From Gammaproteobacteria bacterium UBA2675 (GTDB lineage Bacteria; Pseudomonadota; Gammaproteobacteria; Pseudomonadales; Pseudohongiellaceae), in NCBI GenBank assembly GCA_002354805.1, contig DEMH01000005.1, positions 50,615-114,614 of the forward strand: DNA of 64,000 nt, written 5' to 3'. The notes under the pieces were generated by a model. The model worked only from the letters and a program-made list of their open reading frames with translations. It was not told the origin of the DNA and did no database searches. Made by a program: the position numbers and the translations under genes. Below, one piece after another: positions 35,431 through 44,393 of the stretch. Within the stretch, counting starts at the first letter, position 1; every line of letters begins with the position of its first letter.

Positions 35431-36054
35431 ATGCCTGCTGCTTACCAGCCTACCGGTCAATCCGGCACGAATCCTTCCCTGCGAAAGCAATTGCGCCAAA
35501 GGCGCCGACAGCTGGACCATTTCACACAACGTCACAATGCCATCCGCCTGACCCATCGCATCAGTCGCTCACTGACTTGGCGAGGCAGTCGTCGCATCGC
35601 GTTTTACCAGGCCATTGATGGCGAGATTGATCCGGCTGGTCTACTGAAGAAGGCGTGGGCACAGGGCAAGATCTGTTATCTGCCGGTGCTGCATCCGTTT
35701 CATCCGCATCGCCTGGTATTTGTCCGTGTTAGCCGGCACAGCCGTCTGCACCGCAATCGCTGGGGCATTGCTGAGCCGGTTCCGGCAGTTGGCAGAGTTG
35801 CCAGTATCAAAAGCCTGGATCTGATTCTGGTACCGCTGGTGGGCTTTGACAGGCAGGGACATCGCCTGGGCATGGGCAAGGGATTTTACGATCGGGCTCT
35901 GTCTTTCAGAGCTGGCAGACGTTTCCCCAGGCTGATAGGACTGGGACATATGTGTCAGGAATCAGGAGAGACGCTCAGGCCGGCGCCATGGGATGTCCGC
36001 ATGGATCAGATTGCAACGCCGCGCTGGTCTTTTGGCCGCTTGTGGCCCCTGTAG
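35431..36054 (+). CDS. fau: 5-formyltetrahydrofolate cyclo-ligase
   Basis: 207 residues from the ATG at 35431 (MPAAYQPTGQSGTNPSLRKQ). It converts 5-formyl- to 5,10-methenyl-tetrahydrofolate using ATP. Motifs are the basic N-terminal LRKQLRQRRRQL, CYLPVLHPFHPHRLVFV, LDLILVPLVGFDRQGHRLG and MGKGFYDRAL, the ATP-binding glycine loop. It is co-located with zapA and 6S RNA as usual, and some 6S transcripts extend into this gene in other bacteria. An in-frame start 30 bases further upstream would overlap the 6S RNA. Confidence 0.92.
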   Translation: MPAAYQPTGQSGTNPSLRKQLRQRRRQLDHFTQRHNAIRLTHRISRSLTWRGSRRIAFYQAIDGEIDPAGLLKKAWAQGKICYLPVLHPFHPHRLVFVRVSRHSRLHRNRWGIAEPVPAVGRVASIKSLDLILVPLVGFDRQGHRLGMGKGFYDRALSFRAGRRFPRLIGLGHMCQESGETLRPAPWDVRMDQIATPRWSFGRLWPL

Positions 36055-36097
36055 TCAGCCACCACCAATTCGCTTGCAGCGGGAGACGCGTATCGCG

Positions 36098-36190
36098 CTA
36101 GAGCAATCCGCTCTGGGCAACACCGCTGACCAGCACGCTCAGTGCAAACAGAAGTACAACAACCATCAACATGTCAGGTTTGCGTTTCAT
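36098..36190 (-). CDS. 30-residue single-span membrane protein
   Basis: A short frame begins at the ATG 36190 with an AGAGAA purine stretch upstream. The product has a basic start (MKRKPD), one hydrophobic helix (MLMVVVLLFALSVLVSGVA) and the end QSGLL. The positive-inside start fits a helix with its N-terminus in the cytosol. It lies alone between fau and imuA on the opposite strand, with an AT-rich upstream stretch that could hold a promoter. No family is claimed. Confidence 0.5.
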   Translation of the reverse strand: MKRKPDMLMVVVLLFALSVLVSGVAQSGLL

Positions 36191-36370
36191 GAGATGTCGT
36201 TCTCTAATTATTCTATTTTCCAGTTAATTAAGTTTTATATTTCACAAGCCCAAGTAGAAAGTAGGGCTAACGTGCTGAAGGCTAATACAATAATTGGATT
36301 GTGACAATCAGCGACACGGAAATTTTTACATTTATTTACAAGTGTGACGCCCTCTGTGTGAAATATTTGC

Positions 36371-36428
36371 TTGCCTTAGCCCAGACCACTGTATATATTC
36401 ACAGCAACCACTGTTTATCCATACAGCA
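36371..36428 (+). promoter_or_regulatory. SOS promoter of imuAB with two tandem LexA boxes
   Basis: Two CTG-N10-CAG boxes, at 36389-36404 and 36411-36426, have centres 22 bases apart, about two helical turns. A promoter TTGCCT (36371-36376), 17-base spacer, TATATT (36394-36399) has its -10 inside the first box. LexA would block RNA polymerase until DNA damage. The rest of 36191-36536 is AT-rich without another gene that I can see. Confidence 0.85.
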
Positions 36429-36536
36429 GCTGGCTGCAAATCAGACGCAAAGGGTGATATCGGGTTCATTAAACAGAAAACACCTTGGAGCTTATCTGCC
36501 GGTCGCAGTCAGACTTTAATCAAGCAGGGCAAGCAT

Positions 36537-37475
36537 ATGAGTGACAGCCTGAATAAATTGAGAAGCCAGCAATTTCAGGATCGCGACACGGCTCACAAGC
36601 TGGCGTGTGACAAGCTGGTATGTGATGAACTGCCTCATCAACAGCGCGAAGCCATGATTGCCTCTTTACTGAATCAGACACCGGATCTGTGGCGTGCAGG
36701 CAGCAAACCAGCCAACCGTCCCGCCAGCTCCCATCACCAGTCTGTCAGCCGACCCGGCACCGGCGATCTGTTTGCTGACAGCGACATGATCCAGGAAGGT
36801 CCAGGCACGCACCGTCTGACCAGCCAGGTGCAGCCTGGCAATCAGGCCAGCCCCAATGCACAAACCCTGTCATCGGCGCAGGCACGTCTGGAGAGCAAGG
36901 CCCAGTCCACCGGTTTTGATGCGCTCGACCGGCTGCTGCCCCAGGGAGGCTGGCCTGAGCGGGGGCTGGTCGAGATGATCTGCCCACACCAGGGGATTGG
37001 TGAGCTGCAGTTGCTGATGCCACTGCTGCGCGAGCGCAGTCAGCGCAAGCAGTCCATTCTGTGGATTGCTCCCCCTTATCCGCTGCATGCCCCGGCTCTC
37101 AAACAGGCCGGCATCAACCTCAGTAACAGCTTTGTGATTCCACCCCAGACTCAGTGCAACCAGGCTTTGTGGAGTATCGAAAAAGCCCTGCAATCCAGCG
37201 AGTGTGGCCTGGTACTGGCATGGCAGAACTGGCTGAGCGCCCGCGTGATCCGGCGTCTGCAGCTGGCCGCCAGTGAAGGCAACACGCTGGGTATACTTTT
37301 CCATCAGCGCGCTACATTACATTCTCCGGCCACGCTGCAGCTGCAACTTGGCAGTGCCGTAAGCGATCTGCATGCCAGTCCTGAGTCCAGGGCTCAGCGC
37401 AATCTGAATGTCAGCCTGCTCAAGGCGCGCGGCAGTTATCATCAGGGCCAGGCCTCGTTACGTTTGCCATGTTGA
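36537..37475 (+). CDS. imuA: ImuA, RecA/SulA-like accessory protein of the SOS mutasome
   Basis: 312 residues. The RecA-like region begins near residue 124: STGFDALDRLLPQGGWPERG, then ICPHQGIGELQLLMPLL and a C-terminal LNVSLLKARGSYHQG. ImuA works with ImuB and DnaE2 in damage-induced mutagenesis. It has roughly 100 more residues than the short pseudomonad ImuA as I recall it: after a normal-looking LLNQTPDLWRAG, a low-complexity Ser/Gln/Pro-rich segment of about 65 residues precedes the core. The last 7 bases overlap imuB. SOS control is evident from the upstream LexA boxes. Confidence 0.87.
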   Translation: MSDSLNKLRSQQFQDRDTAHKLACDKLVCDELPHQQREAMIASLLNQTPDLWRAGSKPANRPASSHHQSVSRPGTGDLFADSDMIQEGPGTHRLTSQVQPGNQASPNAQTLSSAQARLESKAQSTGFDALDRLLPQGGWPERGLVEMICPHQGIGELQLLMPLLRERSQRKQSILWIAPPYPLHAPALKQAGINLSNSFVIPPQTQCNQALWSIEKALQSSECGLVLAWQNWLSARVIRRLQLAASEGNTLGILFHQRATLHSPATLQLQLGSAVSDLHASPESRAQRNLNVSLLKARGSYHQGQASLRLPC

Positions 37476-38797
37476 AATTACGCCGCGCGGGTGCCGGCGC
37501 CCGGCACCCGCGCGGCGGCACCTCTCTCACCTCTGCACCACCACGCAACCGCCCGGCACTACGCAGTCGCACCCTTTGGTATGCCATCCATCACCCTGGC
37601 CTTTCGGTGCAGCAGACGCTGCCCGCAGGATTGCGCATAAGTGATTATGTCTGTGCCGCAGATGCCGAGACGCTGCTGATTGAGATAGGCGGAAGCCTGC
37701 GTTATTTTGGTGGTTGGCGACGCCTTCACGAAACGCTTGAACAGCATCTGGATGAACTGTATCAGAACCAGCCAGAAGTCTATCGAGGCAGCGTTACGCC
37801 CAGCCCAGCTGCCAGCACCCTGTTGGCCCGTTGCGCTCGGCAGAAAGTCGTGACGCACAGCAGCGAGCTGCGATCGGCGCTCGCTGGAATCAATATCGCA
37901 GAGTTGCCTTTAGCTGCCAGGTTAAAGGCATCTCTGCAGCGTTGCGGTCTTTTGTATTTGAGGGATATTTGGCGCCTTCCAGCCGCACAGCTTCGCCTGC
38001 GTTTCGGCCGGGAACTGAGTGAATATCTGGATCGCCTGCTGGCCCTGCGTCCTGAGCGGCCTCCACGCTGGCAGCCGCCGCCGCAGTTTTCACGTGAGCT
38101 TTACCCGGAGTATCCGCTGCATAATACTGCGGCGATTGTGCATCATGCTGCGTCACTGTTTGCAGAGTATCGGGAGTTCCTGCTGCGCCGGCATCTGTTG
38201 TCTGCGCAATTCGACCTCATGCTGCATCAATCGGATGGGCAGCAGCTTGCCCTGCCGATAATAACGCGTTATGCCAGCCGTGACACCAGTCTGTTTCTGG
38301 CATTATTTGAGCTGGCTCTGGAAAAGCATAAACTTACTGCCGACGTCATCGGCCTGACCCTGAGTTCAATCAGCCTGCAGCCTTATTCTCCCGATCAACA
38401 GGCCAATGGGTTGGCAGATATGCTAAGTGCCCGCCTTGGCGCTGACAATGTTCTGCGCCTGCAGCTTGCTGAAGAGCATGCTCCCGAGTTCAGCAGCGCA
38501 ACTCAACATTGGCACAACCCGCCCAGCCTGCTGGCCGATACCTGTGCACTGTCATACCGGGCACCAGCCTGGCTGCTGCGCCCGGCACAGCGACTGCGAC
38601 AACTGCACAACCGCCCGATCTATAAAAGCCAACTGACGCTATTGAGTGGCCCACAGCGTATTGAAACCCGCTGGTGGGCAGGCAGCAGCATACGTCGTGA
38701 TTACTATGTTGCGCGCAATCGGCAAGGTTCACAGTTATGGATTTATCAGGAGCTTGGCAGCACCGGCGACTGGTATCTGCACGGATTTTTCTGTTGA
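37469..38797 (+). CDS. imuB: ImuB, inactive Y-family polymerase of the SOS mutasome, abnormal N-terminus
   Basis: 442 residues. The Y-family core is recognisable from LLIEIGGSLRYFGGWRRLHE (near residue 70), the helix-hairpin region (LPLAARLKASLQRCGLLYLRDI then LPAAQLRLRFG) and the little-finger and C-terminal regions (GPQRIETRWW, RDYYVARNRQGSQLWIY). In ImuB proteins about 95-100 residues precede the GGSL motif; here only about 70 do, and the first 35 are an Arg/Pro/Ala-rich stretch partly encoded by a perfect 17-bp inverted repeat. ImuB normally bridges DnaE2 and the beta clamp and lacks catalytic acidic residues. Confidence 0.85.
   Translation: MLKLRRAGAGARHPRGGTSLTSAPPRNRPALRSRTLWYAIHHPGLSVQQTLPAGLRISDYVCAADAETLLIEIGGSLRYFGGWRRLHETLEQHLDELYQNQPEVYRGSVTPSPAASTLLARCARQKVVTHSSELRSALAGINIAELPLAARLKASLQRCGLLYLRDIWRLPAAQLRLRFGRELSEYLDRLLALRPERPPRWQPPPQFSRELYPEYPLHNTAAIVHHAASLFAEYREFLLRRHLLSAQFDLMLHQSDGQQLALPIITRYASRDTSLFLALFELALEKHKLTADVIGLTLSSISLQPYSPDQQANGLADMLSARLGADNVLRLQLAEEHAPEFSSATQHWHNPPSLLADTCALSYRAPAWLLRPAQRLRQLHNRPIYKSQLTLLSGPQRIETRWWAGSSIRRDYYVARNRQGSQLWIYQELGSTGDWYLHGFFC
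37481..37517. repeat. Perfect 17-bp GC-only-type inverted repeat with 3-base loop inside imuB start
   Basis: Arms at 37481-37497 and 37501-37517 (CGCCGCGCGGGTGCCGG and its exact complement) are separated by CGC. It would form an extremely stable hairpin in DNA or mRNA starting 12 bases after the imuB ATG. No T-run follows, so it is not a classical terminator. Confidence 0.9.
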
Positions 38798-38851
38798 ACC
38801 AGACCATCTACTTCGAAACGACTTGTAAAACGTGATCGAGGCAGATAGTTT

Positions 38852-40060
38852 TTAGCCGGCTTCCTGCCAAAGGTCGTTCAGATAGGGAAAATTCCAGTTC
38901 TCCAATGGCTCACGACATTCGATGGCATCATCGACAGTGCCTTTGGAAAGATCCAGTATCTGCTGGGGCAGCGGCATCTGCGTCCGCGTTGAGAAGAACA
39001 CTTTCACCACCGGTTTCAGCAGGCTGCCCTGACTCTGTGATATCACTACCGCAAGGCGCTGGCTTTTCAGACGGACCAGTGACCCAACGGGATAAATACC
39101 AACCACTTTGATGAATGCCTGCAGAATTTTGGGATCAAAATGACCTGACCAGGACACCATACGCTGAATTGATTCCGATGGCGGCCAGCCCTTCTTGTAG
39201 GGCCGGTCTGAAGTAATCGCATCATACACGTCACAAACCGCCGCCATACGTGCAATCACGCTGATCTGGTTGGCTGCCTGACCGTTTGGATAGCCACTTC
39301 CGTCAAATTTTTCGTGGTGATGCAGGCACACCTCAATCACTTTGTCATCAACATCACTGGAACGCTCGAGGATCTCGGCACCTTTCACCGGGTGCGATTT
39401 GATCAGAGAGAACTCCTCGTCGGTCAGCTTGCCCGGTTTATTAAGAATTGTATCTGGCACTGCCATTTTTCCAACATCGTGCAGCAGGCCGGCCATTCCC
39501 GCAATGTGCACCTTTTCATCATCCAGATTCAGTTCCCGCGCCAGCGCAATCATCAGCGCCGACACCGCTACCGAGTGCATATAGGTGTAGTTGTCCGAGG
39601 TTTTCAGTCTGGCCAGTGTAATCAGGGCTTGAGGCTGACGCGTCACCGAGTTGTTAATCTCTTCTACCACCTTCGAGGCGCGAGTCAGCGGTACGGCCTG
39701 TCCCATTCTCGCTTCGGAAAACATGGACAGCACTTCATGTTGTGATTGCTCACACAGGCGCCGGGCGTGGCGCAGCTCTGACTCAAAGGAAGTTCGTTTT
39801 TCCGCCGGCGCCGGCCGCAGTTCCGTGATAGTTGGTTTGTCGCGACTTTCCGGGCGTGGGCGAGGCTTGCTATCCGGCAGTTTGCTGCGGGAAAGATCAA
39901 TAGACACAGATGGCACGCCAGACGACTTGAGCTTGCTCAAATCCTCCGGGTCTTCCAGCAGAAAGTTGGACTTCCAGAATGGATGATGCAGCCAGGAACC
40001 GTGGATCTCCACAAGGTACATTCCCAGCACGACATCAGCGACGGCAATTTTTTTAATCAT
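38852..40060 (-). CDS. HD-GYP domain cyclic-di-GMP phosphodiesterase with DUF3391
   Basis: 402 residues from the ATG at 40060 (MIKKIAVADVVLGMYLVEIH). An N-terminal DUF3391 domain (1-120) is followed by HD-GYP: GLLHDVGKMAVPDTILNKPG near residue 197, IKSHPVKGAEIL, HHHEKFDGSGYP near 250, VCDVYDAITSDRPYKKG. It likely hydrolyses cyclic-di-GMP, opposing the diguanylate cyclase at 17033. It converges on imuB, with about 55 bp between. Confidence 0.9.
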   Translation of the reverse strand: MIKKIAVADVVLGMYLVEIHGSWLHHPFWKSNFLLEDPEDLSKLKSSGVPSVSIDLSRSKLPDSKPRPRPESRDKPTITELRPAPAEKRTSFESELRHARRLCEQSQHEVLSMFSEARMGQAVPLTRASKVVEEINNSVTRQPQALITLARLKTSDNYTYMHSVAVSALMIALARELNLDDEKVHIAGMAGLLHDVGKMAVPDTILNKPGKLTDEEFSLIKSHPVKGAEILERSSDVDDKVIEVCLHHHEKFDGSGYPNGQAANQISVIARMAAVCDVYDAITSDRPYKKGWPPSESIQRMVSWSGHFDPKILQAFIKVVGIYPVGSLVRLKSQRLAVVISQSQGSLLKPVVKVFFSTRTQMPLPQQILDLSKGTVDDAIECREPLENWNFPYLNDLWQEAG

Positions 40061-40160
40061 ACTTTCGGTATAGCCCCCCCTTGCTATACCCATCTTACGA
40101 TAGTTTTGCTTCCATGAGCAGACTAGAATGTTTGCTTACGTAACAAAGAGCTGAAGACCC

Positions 40161-41078
40161 ATGATTGAGACCCGAGTTGCCTGGCTGCAGATCCACCTGT
40201 GTGTGGTCTTATGGGGATTTACGGCCATACTGGGCAAACTGATTACACTGCAGGCCTTGCCACTGGTGATCTGGCGCATGGGGCTGGTGGCTGGGGCACT
40301 GTTGCTGCTGCCGCGGATCTGGCGCGTGTTGAAAACACTGCCGCGGGGGCTGCTGGGTGCCTATACGGGCATTGGTGTGCTGGTGGCGCTGCACTGGCTG
40401 ACCTTCTACGGTGCCATCAAGCTTGCCAACGCCTCCGTTGCAGTTACCTGTATTGCCACCGTCCCGGTTTTTCTGTCTGTCATCGAGCCGATACTCGCCG
40501 GGCGGCGCTTCCAGCTTCGCGAGTTGCTGCTGGGACTGGTGGTGTTGCCCGGCATCCTGCTGGTCGTCGGTGGCACACCAGAAGCAATGAACCTGGGTAT
40601 AGCGGTGGGCATTCTGTCGGCCCTGTTTGTGGCTTTATTTGCGTCTCTCAATAAACGTTATGTACTCAAAGCTGACGCGCTCACCGTTACGGCCATTGAA
40701 ATGGCCAGTGGCTGCCTGTTTCTGGTGATGCTCAGTGTAGCCCTGGGTGCCGCCGATATCAGCGCAATACAGGGCATCGTGGATGAACCCTCCGCGGTCT
40801 TCCAGCTGCCTCAGGACATGGATCTGCTATGGATGCTGGTGCTGGCCATCGGCTGCACCTTGTTGCCGTTTGCGCTGTCGCTGATGGCACTGCGACATCT
40901 GTCCGCCTACGCCAGCGCTCTGGCCGTCAACCTTGAGCCGGTCTATGCCATTGCCCTGGCAGCACTGTTGCTGGGCGAACAACAGGAGGTCGGTGGTAGT
41001 TTTTATCTGGGCGCGCTGATCATTATTGCAGCCGTGCTGGCTTATCCCCTGTTGATGCGTCCAAAACCGCGCTATTGA
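40161..41078 (+). CDS. EamA/DMT-family transporter
   Basis: 305 residues, about ten membrane helices in two EamA repeats (LHLCVVLWGFTAILGKLITL near the start, and YASALAVNLEPVYAIALAA in the second half). It is an inner-membrane metabolite exporter or importer; the substrate cannot be read from sequence. It is divergent from the HD-GYP gene and converges on dnaE2 with an 18-base gap. Confidence 0.87.
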   Translation: MIETRVAWLQIHLCVVLWGFTAILGKLITLQALPLVIWRMGLVAGALLLLPRIWRVLKTLPRGLLGAYTGIGVLVALHWLTFYGAIKLANASVAVTCIATVPVFLSVIEPILAGRRFQLRELLLGLVVLPGILLVVGGTPEAMNLGIAVGILSALFVALFASLNKRYVLKADALTVTAIEMASGCLFLVMLSVALGAADISAIQGIVDEPSAVFQLPQDMDLLWMLVLAIGCTLLPFALSLMALRHLSAYASALAVNLEPVYAIALAALLLGEQQEVGGSFYLGALIIIAAVLAYPLLMRPKPRY

Positions 41079-41096
41079 GCCAGGCTGGCTGCCCGA

Positions 41097-44000
41097 TCAG
41101 GCAAAATCCCGTGACCGCACCGGCATACCCTGCAACCAGTGGGACAGGTCTACCAGCTGTACCGCGATCACGTGTGTCACGCCCTCGCTTTGCTGCAGGT
41201 AACCACTGACGCCAATCAGGCTGGCTTCATGTACCAGGCGATAATGGGTCTTCAGCAGCGATGGCCACACAACCGTATTGATAAACCCGGTTTCGTCTTC
41301 GAGGGTCATGAAGGTGACACCAGACGCAGTCTGCGGCCGTTGCCGACAGGTGACCAGACCAGCGATCTTGATAGGCTGATGATCGGCCAGTGATGTCAGA
41401 TCCGTGGCCGTCTTCACGTGAAAATGCTGCAGATGTTCACGCCACAGACTCAGCGGATGGCGTCGCAGACTGAGCCCCAGAAACTGGTAGTCGGCATAGA
41501 TATTCTGGGCTTCGCTGCTGCGTGGCAGCATCAACAGCTGTTCAGGATCGGCGCTCTCTGGCAAGGCCTGAGAATGCCCGGCAAACAGGGGCGGCAGGCT
41601 AAGCTCAACCCGCGAATCCCAGAACGCACGATGGCGATCACTGACCAGACTGCCCAGCGCATCGGCAGCCGCCAGCGCGTCGCGATCGGAGGCGGACAAA
41701 GCAGCGCGGCGCAATGCATCTGTAACACTGGTGAACACCTGCTGCTCGCGGGCCTGCAACAGTCGTTGTATCGCATTGGCAGAAAGCCCCTTGACCAGAT
41801 GCAGTCCCAGTCGGACAGCCAACTGGCCAGGTTTATTGCCCACCGGCTGCAGACTGGAGTCATGCTCACTGAACAACACATCGACCGGCAATACCGTCAC
41901 CCCGTGGCGCCGGGCATCCTGCACCAGTTGTGAGGCTCCATAAAAACCCATGGGCTGGCTGTTGAGCAGCGCACATAAAAAAGCGGCTGGATGATGACAT
42001 TTAAGCCAGGCCGAGACATATGCCAGCAAGGCAAAACTGGCCGAATGGGACTCAGGGAAACCGTAATCACCGAACCCTTTTATCTGCTGATAGAGCTGCT
42101 CTGCGAAACTGCTCGCGTAGCCACGTGCCTGCATGCCGTGGATCAGCCGTTCCCGGAAGGGTTCCAGTCCGCCTTTGCGTTTCCAGGCCGCCATGGCACG
42201 CCGCAGCTGGTCTGCCTCACCACCGCTGAAGCCGGCTGCCACCATGGCAATCTGCATGACCTGCTCCTGAAAGATGGGCACACCCAGCGTGCGCTGCAGG
42301 ACCTGTTGCACCTCAGTGCTTGGGTAAGTAACCGCTTCCACACCCTGTCGGCGCCGCAAATAGGGATGCACCATATCACCCTGAATGGGACCGGGCCTGA
42401 CAATGGCAATCTGCACAACAAGATCGTAGTAGTTGCGAGGCCTCAACCGCGGCAGCATGCTCATCTGTGCGCGTGATTCAATCTGGAACACTCCGACCGT
42501 ATCTGCCTCGCTGATCATGTCGTAGACCTGGGGATCTTCGGCGGGGACATCGGCCAGCGTCAGCGGCCGGACGCCCGGCTTGCCAGCCCTTTCATGACCC
42601 TGGTAAGCGACCTGTTCATTGATCAGCGCCAGTGCTTTGCGTATGGCCGTCAACATGCCCAGCGCCAGCACATCCACCTTGAGCAGACCCAGTGCCTCCA
42701 GATCATCTTTCTCCCACTGAATCACGGTGCGATCAGCCATGGCAGCATTCTCGATCGGCACCAGTTCCGCCAGCCGGCCCTCACTGATCACAAAGCCACC
42801 CACGTGCTGGGACAAATGCCGGGGGAAACCCGTCAGCTGCTCTACCAGGTAAACCAGACGCTCCAGCTGAAACGCCGGTAACTGCGGCTCTTCCAGCGCC
42901 ACCAGCTCGCCCTGGGAGTTGCTGCGCAGGCAGTTCAACGCCCAGTCCAGTTCCGTCTCTGTCAGCCCCAGCGCCTTGCCAACATCCCGGATGGCACTGC
43001 GGCGCCGGTAGCAGATCACGGTTGCGGCCAGTGCCGCGCGGTGCCGGCCGTATTTCTGGTAGATATACTGGATGACCTCTTCGCGCCGCTCGTGCTCGAA
43101 GTCGACATCGATATCCGGCGGCTCATCACGTTCTTTGGACAAAAAGCGCTCAAACAGCAGCTGCATGCGGGCCGGGTCAACCGCGGTAATGCCCAGACAA
43201 TAACAAACCGCAGAGTTGGCCGCCGACCCGCGACCCTGGCAGAGAATGCCGCGACTTCGGGCAAAGGTCACCAGGTCATGCACCGTCAGAAAAAAGTGCT
43301 CATAACCCAGTTCGGCAATCAGCCCCAGCTCTTTGTCCACCAGGGTACGGACTGTCTCCGGCACCCCGTCCGGCCAGCGTTCCTGCATGCCTGCCAGTGT
43401 CAGCCGTCGCAACCATGCCGCCGGACTGAATCCTTCCGGTACCAGCTCACGCGGGTATTCATACCGTAACTCACCCAGATCAAACTCGCAGCGAGCAGCA
43501 ATATGCGTGGTTTCGGCCAGCCATTGCGCCGGGTAAAGACGGCCCAGCGTGGCGCGGCTGCGCATGAACTGCTGTGCATTGGGTGGCAGCCTGTACCCCA
43601 GATTGGCCAACGGCGTGCCCAGGCGGATGGCCGTCAATGTATCGCGTAAGGCCCGGCGTATCGGATGATGCATGATCACGCCACCGGCGGCACACACGGG
43701 TACCTGACTTTGCTCGGACAGTTGCCGCAGTGCCTCTCGTTTATCGAAATCATCCGCATCCAGATAGAACTGTGCCGCTATCCACAAGCGGCCCGGAAAC
43801 AGGCCGCGCAGCCACTTCAGAGTCTGGTGCGCCGCCACTGGATCATAGCGATTGAGAAAGGGCTGGGCCGGGGGTACCCATAGCGCCAGGCACCGCGCCG
43901 GCAAATGGGTCTCCAGCAACTCACGGGTAAAACTGTAGCGTCCCTTGTCTGCCCGACGCCGTGCTTCGCTGATCATCGCAGACAGCTGACCATAGGCGTG

Positions 44001-44318
44001 GCGATCGGGCGCCAACAGCACCAGATGCAGGCCGTCATCAGAATGAAACTCACTGCCGACAATCAGCTTGACTGGTGTGGGGTGACCCTGCGGCGTGGCG
44101 GAACGTACCGCCGACCAGGCCCTGACCACTCCGGCCACTGAACATTCGTCAGTCAGCGCCAGCGCCTGATAGCCCAGCGCAATAGCACGCTCCACAAGCT
44201 CTTCCGGAAAAGAGGCAGCGCGCAGAAAACTGTAGTTGCTCAGGCAATGGAGCTCGGCATAGGCCGGTGCTGGGGGCGCAGCCGGCGAGGCCGCGCTCAG
44301 AGAGAACGTAGCAGACAT
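41097..44318 (-). CDS. dnaE2: Error-prone DNA polymerase III alpha subunit DnaE2 (ImuC)
   Basis: 1073 residues, the DnaE2 size. A PHP domain (AELHCLSNYSFLRAASFPEE, ALALTDECSVAGVVRAW) precedes the polymerase core with the catalytic motif PPDIDVDFEHERREEV near residue 402 and QIAIVRPGPIQGDMVHPYLR. A helix-hairpin region and a C-terminal OB fold follow (KIAGLVTCRQRPQTASGVTF). It carries out damage-induced mutagenic synthesis with ImuA and ImuB. It is encoded alone, opposite to imuAB and 2.3 kb from it, under its own LexA box. A GGGTG site 5 bases before the ATG is the only ribosome-site candidate. Confidence 0.95.
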   Translation of the reverse strand: MSATFSLSAASPAAPPAPAYAELHCLSNYSFLRAASFPEELVERAIALGYQALALTDECSVAGVVRAWSAVRSATPQGHPTPVKLIVGSEFHSDDGLHLVLLAPDRHAYGQLSAMISEARRRADKGRYSFTRELLETHLPARCLALWVPPAQPFLNRYDPVAAHQTLKWLRGLFPGRLWIAAQFYLDADDFDKREALRQLSEQSQVPVCAAGGVIMHHPIRRALRDTLTAIRLGTPLANLGYRLPPNAQQFMRSRATLGRLYPAQWLAETTHIAARCEFDLGELRYEYPRELVPEGFSPAAWLRRLTLAGMQERWPDGVPETVRTLVDKELGLIAELGYEHFFLTVHDLVTFARSRGILCQGRGSAANSAVCYCLGITAVDPARMQLLFERFLSKERDEPPDIDVDFEHERREEVIQYIYQKYGRHRAALAATVICYRRRSAIRDVGKALGLTETELDWALNCLRSNSQGELVALEEPQLPAFQLERLVYLVEQLTGFPRHLSQHVGGFVISEGRLAELVPIENAAMADRTVIQWEKDDLEALGLLKVDVLALGMLTAIRKALALINEQVAYQGHERAGKPGVRPLTLADVPAEDPQVYDMISEADTVGVFQIESRAQMSMLPRLRPRNYYDLVVQIAIVRPGPIQGDMVHPYLRRRQGVEAVTYPSTEVQQVLQRTLGVPIFQEQVMQIAMVAAGFSGGEADQLRRAMAAWKRKGGLEPFRERLIHGMQARGYASSFAEQLYQQIKGFGDYGFPESHSASFALLAYVSAWLKCHHPAAFLCALLNSQPMGFYGASQLVQDARRHGVTVLPVDVLFSEHDSSLQPVGNKPGQLAVRLGLHLVKGLSANAIQRLLQAREQQVFTSVTDALRRAALSASDRDALAAADALGSLVSDRHRAFWDSRVELSLPPLFAGHSQALPESADPEQLLMLPRSSEAQNIYADYQFLGLSLRRHPLSLWREHLQHFHVKTATDLTSLADHQPIKIAGLVTCRQRPQTASGVTFMTLEDETGFINTVVWPSLLKTHYRLVHEASLIGVSGYLQQSEGVTHVIAVQLVDLSHWLQGMPVRSRDFA

Positions 44319-44367
44319 AAAAACACCCGATGATTACTGTTTATTTATACAGTATTCATCGGGTGTT
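44319..44367 (-). promoter_or_regulatory. LexA operator and dnaE2 promoter nested in a terminator-like hairpin
   Basis: The LexA box TACTGTTTATTTATACAGTA (44335-44354) is a perfect match to the SOS consensus ends. It sits in the centre of 19-base arms (44322-44340 and 44349-44367, 18 of 19 paired) ending in a T5 run on the minus strand that abuts the dnaE2 ATG. A promoter TTTATA (44372-44367), 17 bases, TATAAA (44349-44344) overlaps it. The same segment can terminate the upstream gene, bind LexA and start dnaE2. Confidence 0.85.
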
Positions 44368-44393
44368 ATAAATAGCTGATTCAGCTTACCGAA

